From assembly GCA_965657135.1 (NCBI GenBank), contig CBFHNF010000007.1, positions 54,714 to 118,713 of the forward strand: a stretch of DNA of 64,000 nt, in the 5' to 3' direction. The notes beneath the pieces are model-generated. The model was given only the letters and a program-made list of their open reading frames with translations. It searched no databases and had not been told where the DNA came from. Positions within the stretch are counted from its first letter, which is position 1. Each line of letters starts with the position of its first letter. Both the position numbers and the translations under genes were made by a program. Positions 9,507-19,086 of this stretch are shown in pieces. The DNA is from HIMB11 sp965657135. GTDB taxonomy: Bacteria > Pseudomonadota > Alphaproteobacteria > Rhodobacterales > Rhodobacteraceae.

Positions 9507-10526
9507 TTACTGAAACAGATCATTCTGCCCTTTTGGCATAGGCAGCCCCAAATGATCCCATCCGCGTTGTGCCAACATACGTCCACGCGGGGTGCGTTGC
9601 AAAAGTCCTTGTTGCAACAAATACGGTTCAACAACTTCTTCCAATGCATCACGGCTTTCAGAAAGGGCCGCAGCCAGCGTTTCAATACCAACGGGCCCGC
9701 CTGCATAATGTTCCGCCATCAAGCGCAGATAGCGCCGATCCGCCCCGTCCAACCCCAAATCATCCACCCCTAAGCGTGTCAAAGCATGATCCGCCAATGA
9801 TTTGGTAACCGTGCCATCCCCATCAACCAATGCGAAATCCACGACGCGGCGCAACAAACGCCCTGCAATGCGCGGTGTTCCCCGCGCGCGGCGGGCGATT
9901 TCACGCGCGCCTCCCTCATCCGCGGGAGCACCCAATTTTCGGGCGTTGCGTGTGACGATTTGGTAAAGCTCGTCTTCGGTATAAAATTGCAAACGCGTTG
10001 GAATTCCAAATCGGTCGCGAAGCGGCGTCGTGAGTAATCCCAGACGCGTTGTCGCGCCGATAAGAGTAAAGGGCTGTAATTCAATGCGCACAGTGCGCGC
10101 GGCGGGCCCCTCGCCGATAACCAAATCCAGCTCGAAATCTTCCATCGCGGGATATAGGACTTCTTCTACAACCGGGTTCAGGCGGTGTATTTCATCAATG
10201 AACAATACATCGCGCGCCTCAAGGTTGGTCAAAATTGCGGCCAAATCACCTGCTTTTGCCAATACAGGCCCAGAGGTCATTTTGAAATTAACACCAAGTT
10301 CGCGGCTTATAATCTGCGCAAGGGTGGTTTTACCCAAACCGGGCGGGCCGTAAAACAATGTATGATCCATCGCTTCAGCGCGCTGTCTTGCCGATTGTAT
10401 GAAAACACGCAGGTTCGCGCGTGCTTCTGCCTGACCAGTGAATTCATCCAAGGCCTGCGGACGCAATGCGCGGTCAGTATCTTCGGGCAAGGGATCTGGG
10501 CGCATCATTGGATCGGAGTGTTCCAT
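9507..10526 (-). CDS. ruvB: Holliday junction branch migration helicase RuvB
   Basis: AAA+ motor that drives branch migration with RuvA. The 339-residue product has the N-terminal RPQALDEFTGQ motif, Walker A GPPGLGKTT near residue 61, Walker B FIDEIHRLN near 110, the sensor motif GATTRLG near 155, and a C-terminal winged helix with TPRGR. It starts three bases after the ruvA stop codon. Confidence 0.99.
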   Translation of the reverse strand: MEHSDPMMRPDPLPEDTDRALRPQALDEFTGQAEARANLRVFIQSARQRAEAMDHTLFYGPPGLGKTTLAQIISRELGVNFKMTSGPVLAKAGDLAAILTNLEARDVLFIDEIHRLNPVVEEVLYPAMEDFELDLVIGEGPAARTVRIELQPFTLIGATTRLGLLTTPLRDRFGIPTRLQFYTEDELYQIVTRNARKLGAPADEGGAREIARRARGTPRIAGRLLRRVVDFALVDGDGTVTKSLADHALTRLGVDDLGLDGADRRYLRLMAEHYAGGPVGIETLAAALSESRDALEEVVEPYLLQQGLLQRTPRGRMLAQRGWDHLGLPMPKGQNDLFQ

Positions 10527-10529
10527 TTC

Positions 10530-11204
10530 TTATCCCTTTGGCGCCATAAGTTTCAGAGCCGCACGAATAACATTTGCCATATCCATTTCTGGCGCATCAG
10601 CCATGACCTGAGCCACAGCAGCCGCAGCATCAGAGGGCGAATATCCCAAATTTTGTAGCGCAGACAAAGCATCTGCTTGTGCGCTGGTTGATACGGGTGC
10701 TTGTTGTGGCGTCGGCATGGGCGCGGTACTGGATGCATCGGTCTCAATCACATCCTCAATCACGCTCGCAGGGGTTGAGGATTGTCCCGTCATTGCCATG
10801 ACAGTGGGTGCCTTATCCTTTAGCTCGATCACAACGCGTTGTGCAGTTTTCGGCCCGATTCCCTTGGCCGTCTTGATTGCGTTCCAATCGCCTAGCGCGA
10901 TTGCGCGACTAACCCCGTCAGCGCCAAGCGCCCCCAAAATTGACAAAGACGCCTTGGCCCCGATCCCCTGAACAGACATTAGTAAACGATGCCATTCCTT
11001 TTCCACCAAATTGGGAAAACCAAACAATTGTAATAAATCTTCACGAACAACTAAATCAGTGTAAAGTGCGACTGCTTCACCAATAGAAGGAAGCGAGGCA
11101 AGCGTTCGATCTGAACAGTAAACCACATATCCCACACCCCGCACATCCAGCAGGATATGATCATCTGATCGATAATCAATGCGTCCAGAAAGTTTACCAA
11201 TCAT
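10530..11204 (-). CDS. ruvA: Holliday junction DNA-binding protein RuvA
   Basis: Binds four-way junctions and loads RuvB. The 224-residue product has the N-terminal OB fold (MIGKLSGRIDYR at the start), two helix-hairpin-helix motifs (VQGIGAKASLSILG and AKGIGPKTAQRVVIELKDK), an acidic flexible linker, and the C-terminal RuvB-binding domain III (LGYSPSDAAAAVAQVMA). The ATG at 11202-11204 overlaps the ruvC stop as ATGA. This start matches the family; a longer in-frame reading would run into ruvC. Confidence 0.98.
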   Translation of the reverse strand: MIGKLSGRIDYRSDDHILLDVRGVGYVVYCSDRTLASLPSIGEAVALYTDLVVREDLLQLFGFPNLVEKEWHRLLMSVQGIGAKASLSILGALGADGVSRAIALGDWNAIKTAKGIGPKTAQRVVIELKDKAPTVMAMTGQSSTPASVIEDVIETDASSTAPMPTPQQAPVSTSAQADALSALQNLGYSPSDAAAAVAQVMADAPEMDMANVIRAALKLMAPKG

Positions 11205-11704
11205 TGCGCTTTTGCCAATGCGGCCTCCCATGCACCAGCCGACCTGGCGTAATGGGCGTGACACAGTGCAATAGCCAACGCATCCGCCGCATCCGCACCA
11301 CCAATTTTCACACCCGGCAGCTGAAGGCGTACCATGTGATCAATCTGTCCCTTATCCGCGTGTCCCACACCGACAATCGTTTTTTTCACCTTGTTAGGCG
11401 CATATTCGGCTACAGAGATCCCAGCCTGCGCAGGAACCAACAATGCAATCGCGCGCGCCTGCCCCAGTTTCAGAGTGCCAACGCCATCCTTGTTCACGAA
11501 TGTATTTTCAACAGCCGCAGCTTCGGGTTGATACGTTGCAACAACATCTGTCATCTGTTCATACAAGGATAAAAGACGTGTTGCCAAATCCTCACCTTCA
11601 CTATGGCATACACCATTTGCAACATGCGTGATTCGGCTTCCAACCGCCTCAATTACGCCCCAGCCCATGTTCCTCAATCCCGGATCGACGCCCAAAACGC
11701 GCAT
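11201..11704 (-). CDS. ruvC: Crossover junction endodeoxyribonuclease RuvC
   Basis: Resolves Holliday junctions by paired nicks. The 167-residue product opens with MRVLGVDPGLRNMGWGVIE, which carries the first catalytic aspartate (D7). Other acidic catalytic residues lie in the VENTFVNKD stretch and the C-terminal DAADALAIALCHAH motif. It is first in ruvC-ruvA-ruvB and overlaps ruvA by four bases. Confidence 0.98.
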   Translation of the reverse strand: MRVLGVDPGLRNMGWGVIEAVGSRITHVANGVCHSEGEDLATRLLSLYEQMTDVVATYQPEAAAVENTFVNKDGVGTLKLGQARAIALLVPAQAGISVAEYAPNKVKKTIVGVGHADKGQIDHMVRLQLPGVKIGGADAADALAIALCHAHYARSAGAWEAALAKAQ

Positions 11705-11888
11705 GTCGTCCCCTTTTTTGTTGACTTTTCCTCAATTAGCACAAAACAAGAACACTTGCCAATCTCTAATTCCAGCGTCCATTTCCGACACATCAACCTA
11801 CGATTTCGCAGCGCCACAGAAATTAGCGACATTTCAGAGGTCAATTTCGACTTAAAATTCCAAAAATTATGGCTAAATTTAGACATGC

Positions 11889-11917
11889 AAAAACTGCATA
11901 GGCGGCATGCAGTTTTT
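11889..11917. terminator. Perfect hairpin with T-tracts on both strands, between ruvC and DUF1127
   Basis: Arms AAAAACTGCAT (11889-11899) and ATGCAGTTTTT (11907-11917) are perfectly complementary across 11 bases with a 7-base loop. Each strand ends the stem in five T residues, so it can act as an intrinsic terminator in either direction. It lies in the 293-base divergent spacer (11705-11997), not after a known gene. It could be an attenuator in the leader of the DUF1127 gene or the end of an unannotated small RNA. I see no other feature in the spacer. Confidence 0.55.
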
Positions 11918-11997
11918 CTTGCTAGTCAAACATAACAGACAGGAATAGCTGCAGTGCAGAATTTACCATTTCAACTCAAAATAGAAGGATCTCAGCA

Positions 11998-12198
11998 ATG
12001 GCTGCTATCAACACAAACACAAGTGCCGCTTTTGCTTCTGGCAAAGGTCTAATCGCATCAACATTCGAAGCATTTCAACGCTGGAATGACGTGCGTCGCA
12101 CACGCGCAGTGCTTTCAAAATTATCTGATCGCGAACTATCAGATATTGGGTTGAGCCGCGGCGATATCGATACAGTGGCGCAATCTGCATCTCTTTAA
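11998..12198 (+). CDS. DUF1127 (YjiS-like) small protein
   Basis: The 66-residue protein has a C-terminal DUF1127 motif: RWNDVRRTRAVLSKLSDREL followed by SDIGLSRGDID. Proteins of this family are short, Arg-rich and abundant in alphaproteobacteria. Some have been linked to phosphate and carbon metabolism or RNA turnover, but no function can be assigned here. AGAAGGA lies about eight bases before the ATG. It is monocistronic, with a hairpin on each side. Confidence 0.9.
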   Translation: MAAINTNTSAAFASGKGLIASTFEAFQRWNDVRRTRAVLSKLSDRELSDIGLSRGDIDTVAQSASL

Positions 12199-12229
12199 TC
12201 GGTTCTGGATTAAAGTCATTGTGATCGTA

Positions 12230-12270
12230 GGGCCGTATCATATTTCAAACGGCCCACGAAATTTTGATTT
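12230..12270 (+). terminator. Probable terminator downstream of the DUF1127 gene
   Basis: Stem GGGCCGT (12230-12236) / ACGGCCC (12249-12255) with a 12-base loop, followed on the plus strand by an A/T-rich tail (ATTTTGATTTATTTTT). It separates the DUF1127 gene from convergent prmA. The T-tract is interrupted, so confidence is moderate. Confidence 0.55.
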
Positions 12271-13135
12271 ATTTTTGCAAGGTCAGCGTCGTCCATTCAC
12301 CGATATCTTCGCGGTGCGACAGAATGAAACCTTGTCCGACATAGGCCGCCGTTACGTCAGCCGCCTGTTCAACCAAAAGACCTGATAAAATGACATATCC
12401 CGCTGGTGCAGTATTTGCCGCCACATCGGGGGCCAGCTCGATCAATGGTCCCTTCAGGATATTTGCAAAAACCAAATCATAAGGTGCTGACGCGCGAAGA
12501 GTTGGATGTTCAAATCCAGCGGCCTCAACACAAATCAGGCGATCAGATAAATCATTTGCCGCGGCATTGGCAAGCGCGACGTCCACCGCAACTTGGTCAA
12601 TGTCACTGGCAATCACTGGATTTGGCCAAATACGCGCTGCCGCCATCGCAAGAACCGCGGTTCCACAGCCGATATCGGCCACGTTTTTGCCAACAAAGCC
12701 CAGACCCGACAACCGATCCAACGCGCGCAAACACCCCAATGTTGTTCCGTGATGGCCTGTACCGAAGGCCATGGCCGCCTCGATCAAGAGAGGAACACAA
12801 TCTTCAGGAACCTTATCTGCATCATGCGACCCATAAACAAAGAATTGTCCAGCAACAACTGGTTGCAACTCTCTTTTGACCTTGGCGACCCAATCTGTTT
12901 CAGGCACTTCTGACACTGCAAATTCACCTGCACCGAAGGCCATTGATAAGATCAAGAGTGCTGCCAAATCAGGCTTTTCGGTAAAATACCCCCCGATTTC
13001 CCACAGCCCCGAACCATCCTCCAGTTCGAATACACCCACACCCAAGGGTTCTGGGTTCATACGTTCCATTGCTTCGGACAGGGCATAAGCGGCCTCTTTG
13101 CCATCAACTGTGGTCAGGGCGGTATAGGTTGTCAT
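12269..13135 (-). CDS. prmA: Ribosomal protein L11 methyltransferase PrmA
   Basis: SAM-dependent methyltransferase that trimethylates ribosomal protein L11. The 288-residue product has an N-terminal substrate-recognition domain and a class I Rossmann methyltransferase domain. Visible motifs are AMAFGTGHHGTT, SAM-binding DIGCGTAVLAMAA near residue 155, ASDIDQVAV, and NILKGPL in place of the usual NIL(A)xPL. It precedes no obvious operon partner; the MFS gene lies 19 bases upstream on the same strand. Confidence 0.95.
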   Translation of the reverse strand: MTTYTALTTVDGKEAAYALSEAMERMNPEPLGVGVFELEDGSGLWEIGGYFTEKPDLAALLILSMAFGAGEFAVSEVPETDWVAKVKRELQPVVAGQFFVYGSHDADKVPEDCVPLLIEAAMAFGTGHHGTTLGCLRALDRLSGLGFVGKNVADIGCGTAVLAMAAARIWPNPVIASDIDQVAVDVALANAAANDLSDRLICVEAAGFEHPTLRASAPYDLVFANILKGPLIELAPDVAANTAPAGYVILSGLLVEQAADVTAAYVGQGFILSHREDIGEWTTLTLQK

Positions 13136-13154
13136 AGTGGAGCCTCTTTATTTT

Positions 13155-14390
13155 TCAGGCCGCCTTAGGCACTGAGTTGGCCCAGGTCAATATGGTTTCG
13201 TGGCCTTCCGTCGGATTGCGCGGGATTAGCGTAGATAAAAGAAAGGATGTAAACGCCATTCCCGTTGCAATCACAAAGACCGCCCCGGGGGACACGAGCC
13301 AGATATACCCAAGCCCTGCGGGCAGAAATACGGCTGCAATGTGATTGATTGTAAACGCCACAGCCGCCGTCGGTGCAATGTCTGCAGGATCTGCGATTTT
13401 CTGGAAATAGGTTTTAATCGCCAAGGCCATCGCAAAAAATATGTGATCCAATACATAGAGTACCGAGGCCAGTATAACCCCCCATCCAAAGAAATAAATC
13501 CCACCATAAGCACCAAAGACGATGGTCAACCCAATGTATTCAAAATTCAACACGCGCCGTTCGCCAAAATGCCCAACGGCCCGACCTATAAATGGTGCCA
13601 GAATAATATTGATCACCAGATTTATAAGATACAGCGAGGTGATTTCGTGTACGTCAAAACCAAAGCGTTCGACCATCATAAAGCCAGCAAATACCAAAAA
13701 AATCTGGCGTCGCGCGCCTGCCATGAATTGCAACGCATAATAAAGCCAGTAGCGTTTGCGCAATACCATTTGTTTTCGCTGGGGGGTTGGCGCCTCAAAT
13801 TGCGGATAGGTGATCAGGCAAAAAATCGCAATTAGAACCGTCGCACCACCAGAGATCAAATAGACAAAATTATAGCTAAGATCGAACGTTTTCCATCCAA
13901 TGACAATCAGGCCATACGCCACCAATGAGGCGGCTGATCCAACGGCCAATAGCCGCCCCAAAAAGCGCGGCGCTTCGTCTTTGTTTAACCACTGCAATTG
14001 AAGCGATTGGTTCACGGTTTCATAATAGTGAAATCCGATTGAACTGAGCATCGTGATTGTAAGTAGCCCCGCAAACGATGGAAACCATGCGGTGATCGCA
14101 CTCGCTGCGCCTAACATTACCAGTGAAACCAGTCCAAGCACTTGTTCGCGGATAAAGATAATCAACGCAATCACACCAACGGCAAGAAACCCGGGAATTT
14201 CTCGCACGGTGTGAAGCCAACCGATATCTGATCCATCAAAATTCGCAACTTCAACCACAAAATTATTCAGTAGGGCTGACCACACCGCAAACGCCAGTGG
14301 CATCGCAATGGCCATCAGATACAGCAGTGTTTTTGGCTGACGCCATTTCGGTAGGCGATCAATCTGATCAATTGGAATGTGCTGAAACAT
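13155..14390 (-). CDS. Major facilitator superfamily transporter, substrate unknown
   Basis: The 411-residue product is hydrophobic throughout and has about 12 predicted transmembrane helices with a basic loop near the middle (residues about 200-210, APTPQRKQMVLRKR), the usual MFS layout of two six-helix halves. I see no motif that gives a substrate. It lies between priA and prmA on the same strand, with short gaps of 51 and 19 bases. Confidence 0.85.
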   Translation of the reverse strand: MFQHIPIDQIDRLPKWRQPKTLLYLMAIAMPLAFAVWSALLNNFVVEVANFDGSDIGWLHTVREIPGFLAVGVIALIIFIREQVLGLVSLVMLGAASAITAWFPSFAGLLTITMLSSIGFHYYETVNQSLQLQWLNKDEAPRFLGRLLAVGSAASLVAYGLIVIGWKTFDLSYNFVYLISGGATVLIAIFCLITYPQFEAPTPQRKQMVLRKRYWLYYALQFMAGARRQIFLVFAGFMMVERFGFDVHEITSLYLINLVINIILAPFIGRAVGHFGERRVLNFEYIGLTIVFGAYGGIYFFGWGVILASVLYVLDHIFFAMALAIKTYFQKIADPADIAPTAAVAFTINHIAAVFLPAGLGYIWLVSPGAVFVIATGMAFTSFLLSTLIPRNPTEGHETILTWANSVPKAA

Positions 14391-14441
14391 CTACTAAGGC
14401 TTTCAAAAGATTTCTTCTGTTAACCGCAGTTTATCAGAAGG

Positions 14442-16643
14442 TCAAAGGAAACTCTGTGGATCAATATCGACAGATAGGCGCAAATCGTTCTTCAATGTTA
14501 TTGGGGCAATCCATTGCGCCAATGCGCGTTGTAACGGCGCATTTTTTTCGGCCTTGATCAACATGCGTACCCGAAAACGTGATCTAACTCGTGCAATCGG
14601 GGCTGGCGCGGGTCCAAATATTTGTGCCCCTATTGCCTGCAATGGCGCTGCGTTACGCAGTAATTGATTGCCCAAATCAAACGCACGCTCAGCCTCGGGG
14701 GCGCTGATTATGATCGCAGCCAATCGACCAAAGGGCGGAACCCCCGCAGCCTGTCGTTCAGCGGCCTCTGCATTCCAAAACGCTTCTTCTTCCCCCGCAA
14801 GAATTGCACGAATGACGGGATGATCAGGTTGATAGGTTTGCAAATAGGCTTGTCCCGGCTTTTCAGAGCGTCCCGCACGCCCCGCGACCTGACGCATCAA
14901 CTGAAACGTCCGTTCCGCAGCGCGCAGATCAGACCCCTGCAACCCAAGATCAGCATCAATTACACCAACCAAAGTTAGGTTTGGGAAATTATGCCCCTTG
15001 GCAACCAATTGCGTGCCAATGATAATATCCACATCCCCAGATGCGATTTCCGTGATTGCTGATTTCAAAGATCGCGCAGAGGAAAATAGATCCGAGGATA
15101 AAACAGCAAGGTTTGCGTCTGGAAAAACGGCCTTGGCTTCTTCGGCCAAACGTTCGACTCCTGGACCTACGGGGGCCAAACGGCCCTCAACCCCGCAATT
15201 TTCACAGATTTCTGGCATCGGTTCTGTTTCACCGCATTGATGGCACATCAAGCGATTTAAAAACCTGTGTTCTACCATACGTGCATCGCAAGTTTTGCAC
15301 CCAATTTGATGACCGCAGGCACGACATAAGGTGATTGGTGCATACCCACGTCTATTGATGAACAGCATAGATTGTTCGCCACATTCAATGCGCGTGTGAA
15401 TGTGTGCTGCCAAGGCAGTCGATATCCATCTATCTGAGGGCAATTTTCCCTGTCGCATATCTATTGCTGTCATTTCGGGCATGACCGCGGGACCAAACCG
15501 ATCCGTCATCGTGATTTTGTGGTACTTGCCACTTTCTGCATTCACCCATGTTTCAAGCGAGGGCGTGGCAGAGGCCAAAACTACACAGGCCTGTGAAATT
15601 GATGCACGCAAAACCGACATATCACGCGCGTTGTATAGTGCCCCGTCATCCTGTTTGTACGATGTATCATGTTCTTCATCGACGACGATCAAACCTAAAT
15701 CGCGAAACGGGAGATATAACGCCGAGCGCGCACCTATGACCAATTGCGCCCCACCTTGCCCGACCATCTTCCAAATGCGTCGGCGCTCTGTCATTGTCAC
15801 ACCTGAATGCCACTCTGCAGGTTTTGCTCCAAATCGTTCAATAACGCGTGACAAGAATTCTGCCGTCAGCGCAATTTCTGGCAGAAGAACAAGCGCCTGA
15901 CGCCCCTGACGTAGAGTTTGCGCAACCGCCTCAAGATAAACTTCCGTTTTGCCAGACCCCGTCACACCACGCAGCAGAGTTGTTGAATAGGAGCGCTCTT
16001 GAAGACGTCCCACCAATTCGCCTGCCGCCTGTCGCTGCACATCGGTCAAATCTTTGCTCGCAAAATCTGGATTTAATGGATGAAACGGCGCATCTCTTGG
16101 GCGATCAATTTCAAGAATGGCGCCGATTTTAACCAAACCCTTAATCACCGATGTTGAAGCCTCCGCCAAATCAGCAAGTTCGGAAAGTGTGAATACAGCG
16201 TCGGAAAAATCTTCCATCACGCCTAATACACGTTCACGCGCGGGGGTCATTTTTCCACCCTCGAATGCATCATTTAGTTGATAAACGCGGCGCATACTGG
16301 GCGGGTCCATCAAACCCGGCGCACGTGTTGCCAAACGCAGCATAACCGATAAGGGTGTTAATGTGTATTCCCCTGCACGGATTAGAAATTCTCGCAAAGC
16401 CCGCGTCATCGGTGCGACATCCAAAACACGTGATACCGACCTGATTTTCGCGGGATCATATCCGCCTTGGCCTGCGCCCCAAACGACTCCCAAAACCTTG
16501 CGAGGCCCCAAAGGCACTTCGACAAAGGCTCCTAAAAAACAGCCCCCCTCTGGCGCTTTGTAATCCAGCACGCGATCAATGGGTTGGGTTGTCAGAACCG
16601 ACACCAACTCAGATTCATGAAAAAACTCAGGACTTTCAGACAT
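14442..16643 (-). CDS. priA: Primosomal replication helicase PriA
   Basis: Restarts stalled replication forks by recognising branched DNA and loading the replicative helicase. The 733-residue product has an N-terminal DNA-binding domain, a winged helix, and a helicase core with Walker A GVTGSGKTEVY, the DEEHD box and GVIDADLGLQG. Two zinc sites insert in the core: CRACGHQIGCKTC, then CHQCG with CENCG. I chose the ATG at 16641-16643 because it gives a usual N-terminus. A further upstream reading would overlap fsa on the other strand. Confidence 0.96.
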   Translation of the reverse strand: MSESPEFFHESELVSVLTTQPIDRVLDYKAPEGGCFLGAFVEVPLGPRKVLGVVWGAGQGGYDPAKIRSVSRVLDVAPMTRALREFLIRAGEYTLTPLSVMLRLATRAPGLMDPPSMRRVYQLNDAFEGGKMTPARERVLGVMEDFSDAVFTLSELADLAEASTSVIKGLVKIGAILEIDRPRDAPFHPLNPDFASKDLTDVQRQAAGELVGRLQERSYSTTLLRGVTGSGKTEVYLEAVAQTLRQGRQALVLLPEIALTAEFLSRVIERFGAKPAEWHSGVTMTERRRIWKMVGQGGAQLVIGARSALYLPFRDLGLIVVDEEHDTSYKQDDGALYNARDMSVLRASISQACVVLASATPSLETWVNAESGKYHKITMTDRFGPAVMPEMTAIDMRQGKLPSDRWISTALAAHIHTRIECGEQSMLFINRRGYAPITLCRACGHQIGCKTCDARMVEHRFLNRLMCHQCGETEPMPEICENCGVEGRLAPVGPGVERLAEEAKAVFPDANLAVLSSDLFSSARSLKSAITEIASGDVDIIIGTQLVAKGHNFPNLTLVGVIDADLGLQGSDLRAAERTFQLMRQVAGRAGRSEKPGQAYLQTYQPDHPVIRAILAGEEEAFWNAEAAERQAAGVPPFGRLAAIIISAPEAERAFDLGNQLLRNAAPLQAIGAQIFGPAPAPIARVRSRFRVRMLIKAEKNAPLQRALAQWIAPITLKNDLRLSVDIDPQSFL

Positions 16644-16727
16644 CAGAACCACTGGGGGCTTTTCTAAAAACACGACATAGGCTAAAGCACTCTCAACCTT
16701 AGGCCAATCCAAACAAGGACCACAACC

Positions 16728-17381
16728 ATGAAATTTTTCGTAGACACTGCAGAAATCGATCAAATCCGCGAATTGAATGATTTGGGAATGGTGGACGGTG
16801 TTACAACCAATCCATCTTTGATCAAGAAATCTGGTCGTGACATTATCGAAGTGACCAAAGAAATCTGTTCTATGGTGTCTGGGCCGGTCAGCGCCGAAGT
16901 GACATCAACAGATGCGGAAACGATGATCGCCGAGGGTCGCAAGTTGGTGGAAATCGCGCCAAACATCGCCGTCAAAGTTCCTCTAACTTGGGACGGATTA
17001 CAGGCATGTAAAACGCTGTCTGGCGAAGGCCACATGGTAAACGTAACACTGTGTTTTTCCGCAAACCAAGCCTTGCTGGCGGCGAAAGCGGGCGCCTCGT
17101 TCATTTCTCCTTTTATCGGTCGTTTGGACGACATCAACCTAGACGGTTTGGAATTGATCGAAAATATTCGCACAATTTATGATAACTATGGATTTGAAAC
17201 AGAGATTTTGGCCGCCTCAATACGAACCACCAATCATGTCTCCGATTGTGCCTTAATTGGCGCAGATGTTGTCACCGCGCCACCAGCAGTGATCAAATCG
17301 CTCGCTAATCACCCATTAACGGATAAAGGTTTAGCAGCATTTTTGGCCGATATTGCAGACACAGGACAAAAAATTCTGTAA
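16728..17381 (+). CDS. fsa: Transaldolase of the fructose-6-phosphate aldolase subfamily
   Basis: The 217-residue protein belongs to the small class of transaldolases (FSA/TalC type). The N-terminus MKFFVDTAEIDQIRELNDLG is typical, followed by DGVTTNPSLI. The Schiff-base lysine is in the NIAVKVPLTWDG segment near residue 85. It either transfers dihydroxyacetone in the pentose phosphate pathway or cleaves fructose 6-phosphate; sequence alone does not separate these. Since no larger transaldolase is visible here, the transaldolase role is plausible. It has AAGGA upstream and is divergent from priA by 84 bases. Confidence 0.93.
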   Translation: MKFFVDTAEIDQIRELNDLGMVDGVTTNPSLIKKSGRDIIEVTKEICSMVSGPVSAEVTSTDAETMIAEGRKLVEIAPNIAVKVPLTWDGLQACKTLSGEGHMVNVTLCFSANQALLAAKAGASFISPFIGRLDDINLDGLELIENIRTIYDNYGFETEILAASIRTTNHVSDCALIGADVVTAPPAVIKSLANHPLTDKGLAAFLADIADTGQKIL

Positions 17382-17435
17382 TGTTTTCACAAATCGCAGT
17401 AGATTAATGTCAGTTGGGCAAGGTGAGCAGGTAGC

Positions 17436-18131
17436 ATGGATCGCGTGTTAAAGGATAAAATTCTGGCACAACCAGACGTCATTCTTCAGGATGACGACCT
17501 GCTGCAGGCACTGATTACTGCAAATGATCAGGCGCGCGGGCCCAATGTGATTGACCTGCGCGGGTTGGCAATGCAGCGGTTAGAGGACCGTTTGGATCGG
17601 TTGGAAGACACCCACAAAAGTGTTATCGCCGCAGCCTATGATAATTTGGCTGGAACCAACCAAATCCACCGTGCGATCCTGCGCATAATGGATGCAGATA
17701 GTTTTGATACCTTTCTCAATGTGCTAAATGATGATGTGGTCCAAATCCTGCGTGTTGAATGTATTCGGATCATTTTTGAAACGCGTTCTGTCGATATGAC
17801 ACAGGCCCAAAGCCTCAGAAATTTGCATCCAATGATCGGTATCGAAGGTCCTGGTTTTGTGCAAAGTTATATGACGCAAGGACACGGGACGCTCAACTCG
17901 AACGTGGTCGTTCGCCCCGCACCAAAGGGCGCCCCCCAAGTATATGGTGACCACCACCCGACCATCTGCTCAGAGGCGATTATGCATCTGTCTCTTGGCG
18001 CAAATCGCCCCTCTGCCATGGCCGCGTTGGGCAGTCAGGATGCAAATCAATTCTCTCCACAACAGGCAACCGATCTACTATCGTTTTTTGCAGGCGTTTT
18101 GGAACGTGTATTGCGCCGCTGGCTGGTATGA
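17436..18131 (+). CDS. DUF484 family protein, GAF-like
   Basis: The 231-residue protein matches DUF484: an N-terminal helical part with a coiled coil (LRGLAMQRLEDRLDRLEDTH), followed by a GAF-like domain. Function is unknown, but the gene is commonly found directly upstream of xerC in proteobacteria. Here its stop overlaps the xerC start by four bases (ATGA), so the two are almost certainly cotranslated. Confidence 0.88.
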   Translation: MDRVLKDKILAQPDVILQDDDLLQALITANDQARGPNVIDLRGLAMQRLEDRLDRLEDTHKSVIAAAYDNLAGTNQIHRAILRIMDADSFDTFLNVLNDDVVQILRVECIRIIFETRSVDMTQAQSLRNLHPMIGIEGPGFVQSYMTQGHGTLNSNVVVRPAPKGAPQVYGDHHPTICSEAIMHLSLGANRPSAMAALGSQDANQFSPQQATDLLSFFAGVLERVLRRWLV

Positions 18132-19039
18132 TTTCGAAAGAAGTTTCAACCTATATCGCCGCATGGCTTGACGTTTCCCGTGCAACACAGGGCATCAGTG
18201 AAAATACGATCAAGGCCTATCAACGGGACGTCCAAGACTACTGTGCCTTTATTGCGATCCACACTGGCGAAAGTGGAACCAAAGGTTTAGGATCGGTCTA
18301 TAACACCGATGTACGCGCATGGATGGCAAACGAACGCAAACAGGGTGTATCGTCGCGAACGCTTGCACGCAAACTATCGGCTGTGAAAACCTTTTATCGC
18401 TGGCTCGCACGTCAACTCGACTTTGACCCCACGGTTGTTTTGGCCGCAAAGTCACCAAAATATCAGCCGAAATTGCCACGTCCACTGGCCGAAGATGCAG
18501 CTGTCCAAGTTTTGGAAAATATTGAACTGCATTCTGTCACTGACTGGGTTGGAACACGGGATATGGCGGTTGTAACGCTTCTTTATGGTTGCGGATTGCG
18601 CATATCAGAGGCCTTGTCCCTAAAGTGGCGCGATGCGCCATTATCTGAAACTCTACGGATCAAGGGCAAAGGCGGCAAAGAGCGCATTGTGCCAGTCGTT
18701 GATGCCGCGCGTGAGGCTGTTGAACACTATCGTGCAGTGTGCCCCTATTCCCTAACTGGGGATAACCCATTATTTGTTGGCGCGCGCGGTGGTGCTTTAA
18801 ACCCTAGGCTTGTTCAAGGCGCGGTTCAAAAGGTACGTCACCAACTGGGTCTTCCAGCATCCGTTACACCGCATGCGATGCGCCATAGCTTTGCAACACA
18901 CCTGCTAAATGCAGGCGGAGACTTGCGCGCAATACAAGAGCTGTTGGGTCATGCATCCTTGTCCACGACGCAGCATTATACAGGCGTTGACACCGCGCGA
19001 TTGCTGGATGTTTACAAATCAACACATCCAAAAGCATGA
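18128..19039 (+). CDS. xerC: Tyrosine recombinase XerC
   Basis: Chromosome dimer resolution recombinase acting at dif with XerD. The 303-residue product has an N-terminal SAM-like core-binding domain and a C-terminal catalytic domain. The catalytic set is visible: Arg in GCGLRISEALSL, Lys in KGKGGKERIVP, HAMRHSFATHLL, LLGHASLSTTQHYT with the final Tyr as nucleophile. Coupling with DUF484 and the lack of phage genes argue for the housekeeping XerC and against an integrase. Confidence 0.94.
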   Translation: MISKEVSTYIAAWLDVSRATQGISENTIKAYQRDVQDYCAFIAIHTGESGTKGLGSVYNTDVRAWMANERKQGVSSRTLARKLSAVKTFYRWLARQLDFDPTVVLAAKSPKYQPKLPRPLAEDAAVQVLENIELHSVTDWVGTRDMAVVTLLYGCGLRISEALSLKWRDAPLSETLRIKGKGGKERIVPVVDAAREAVEHYRAVCPYSLTGDNPLFVGARGGALNPRLVQGAVQKVRHQLGLPASVTPHAMRHSFATHLLNAGGDLRAIQELLGHASLSTTQHYTGVDTARLLDVYKSTHPKA

Positions 19040-19086
19040 AATTTTTGCCGATTGCGATTTTGTAAAAAATCCCCCATAGAGTGCGG

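Noticed and set aside
11721..11770. SOS (LexA) box upstream of ruvC
   Set aside because: GAAC is followed at seven bases by AATC, not GAAC, so the alphaproteobacterial consensus is not met.
18128..19039. XerC-like gene as a phage integrase
   Set aside because: It is translationally coupled to DUF484, a conserved housekeeping pairing, and no phage genes are near.
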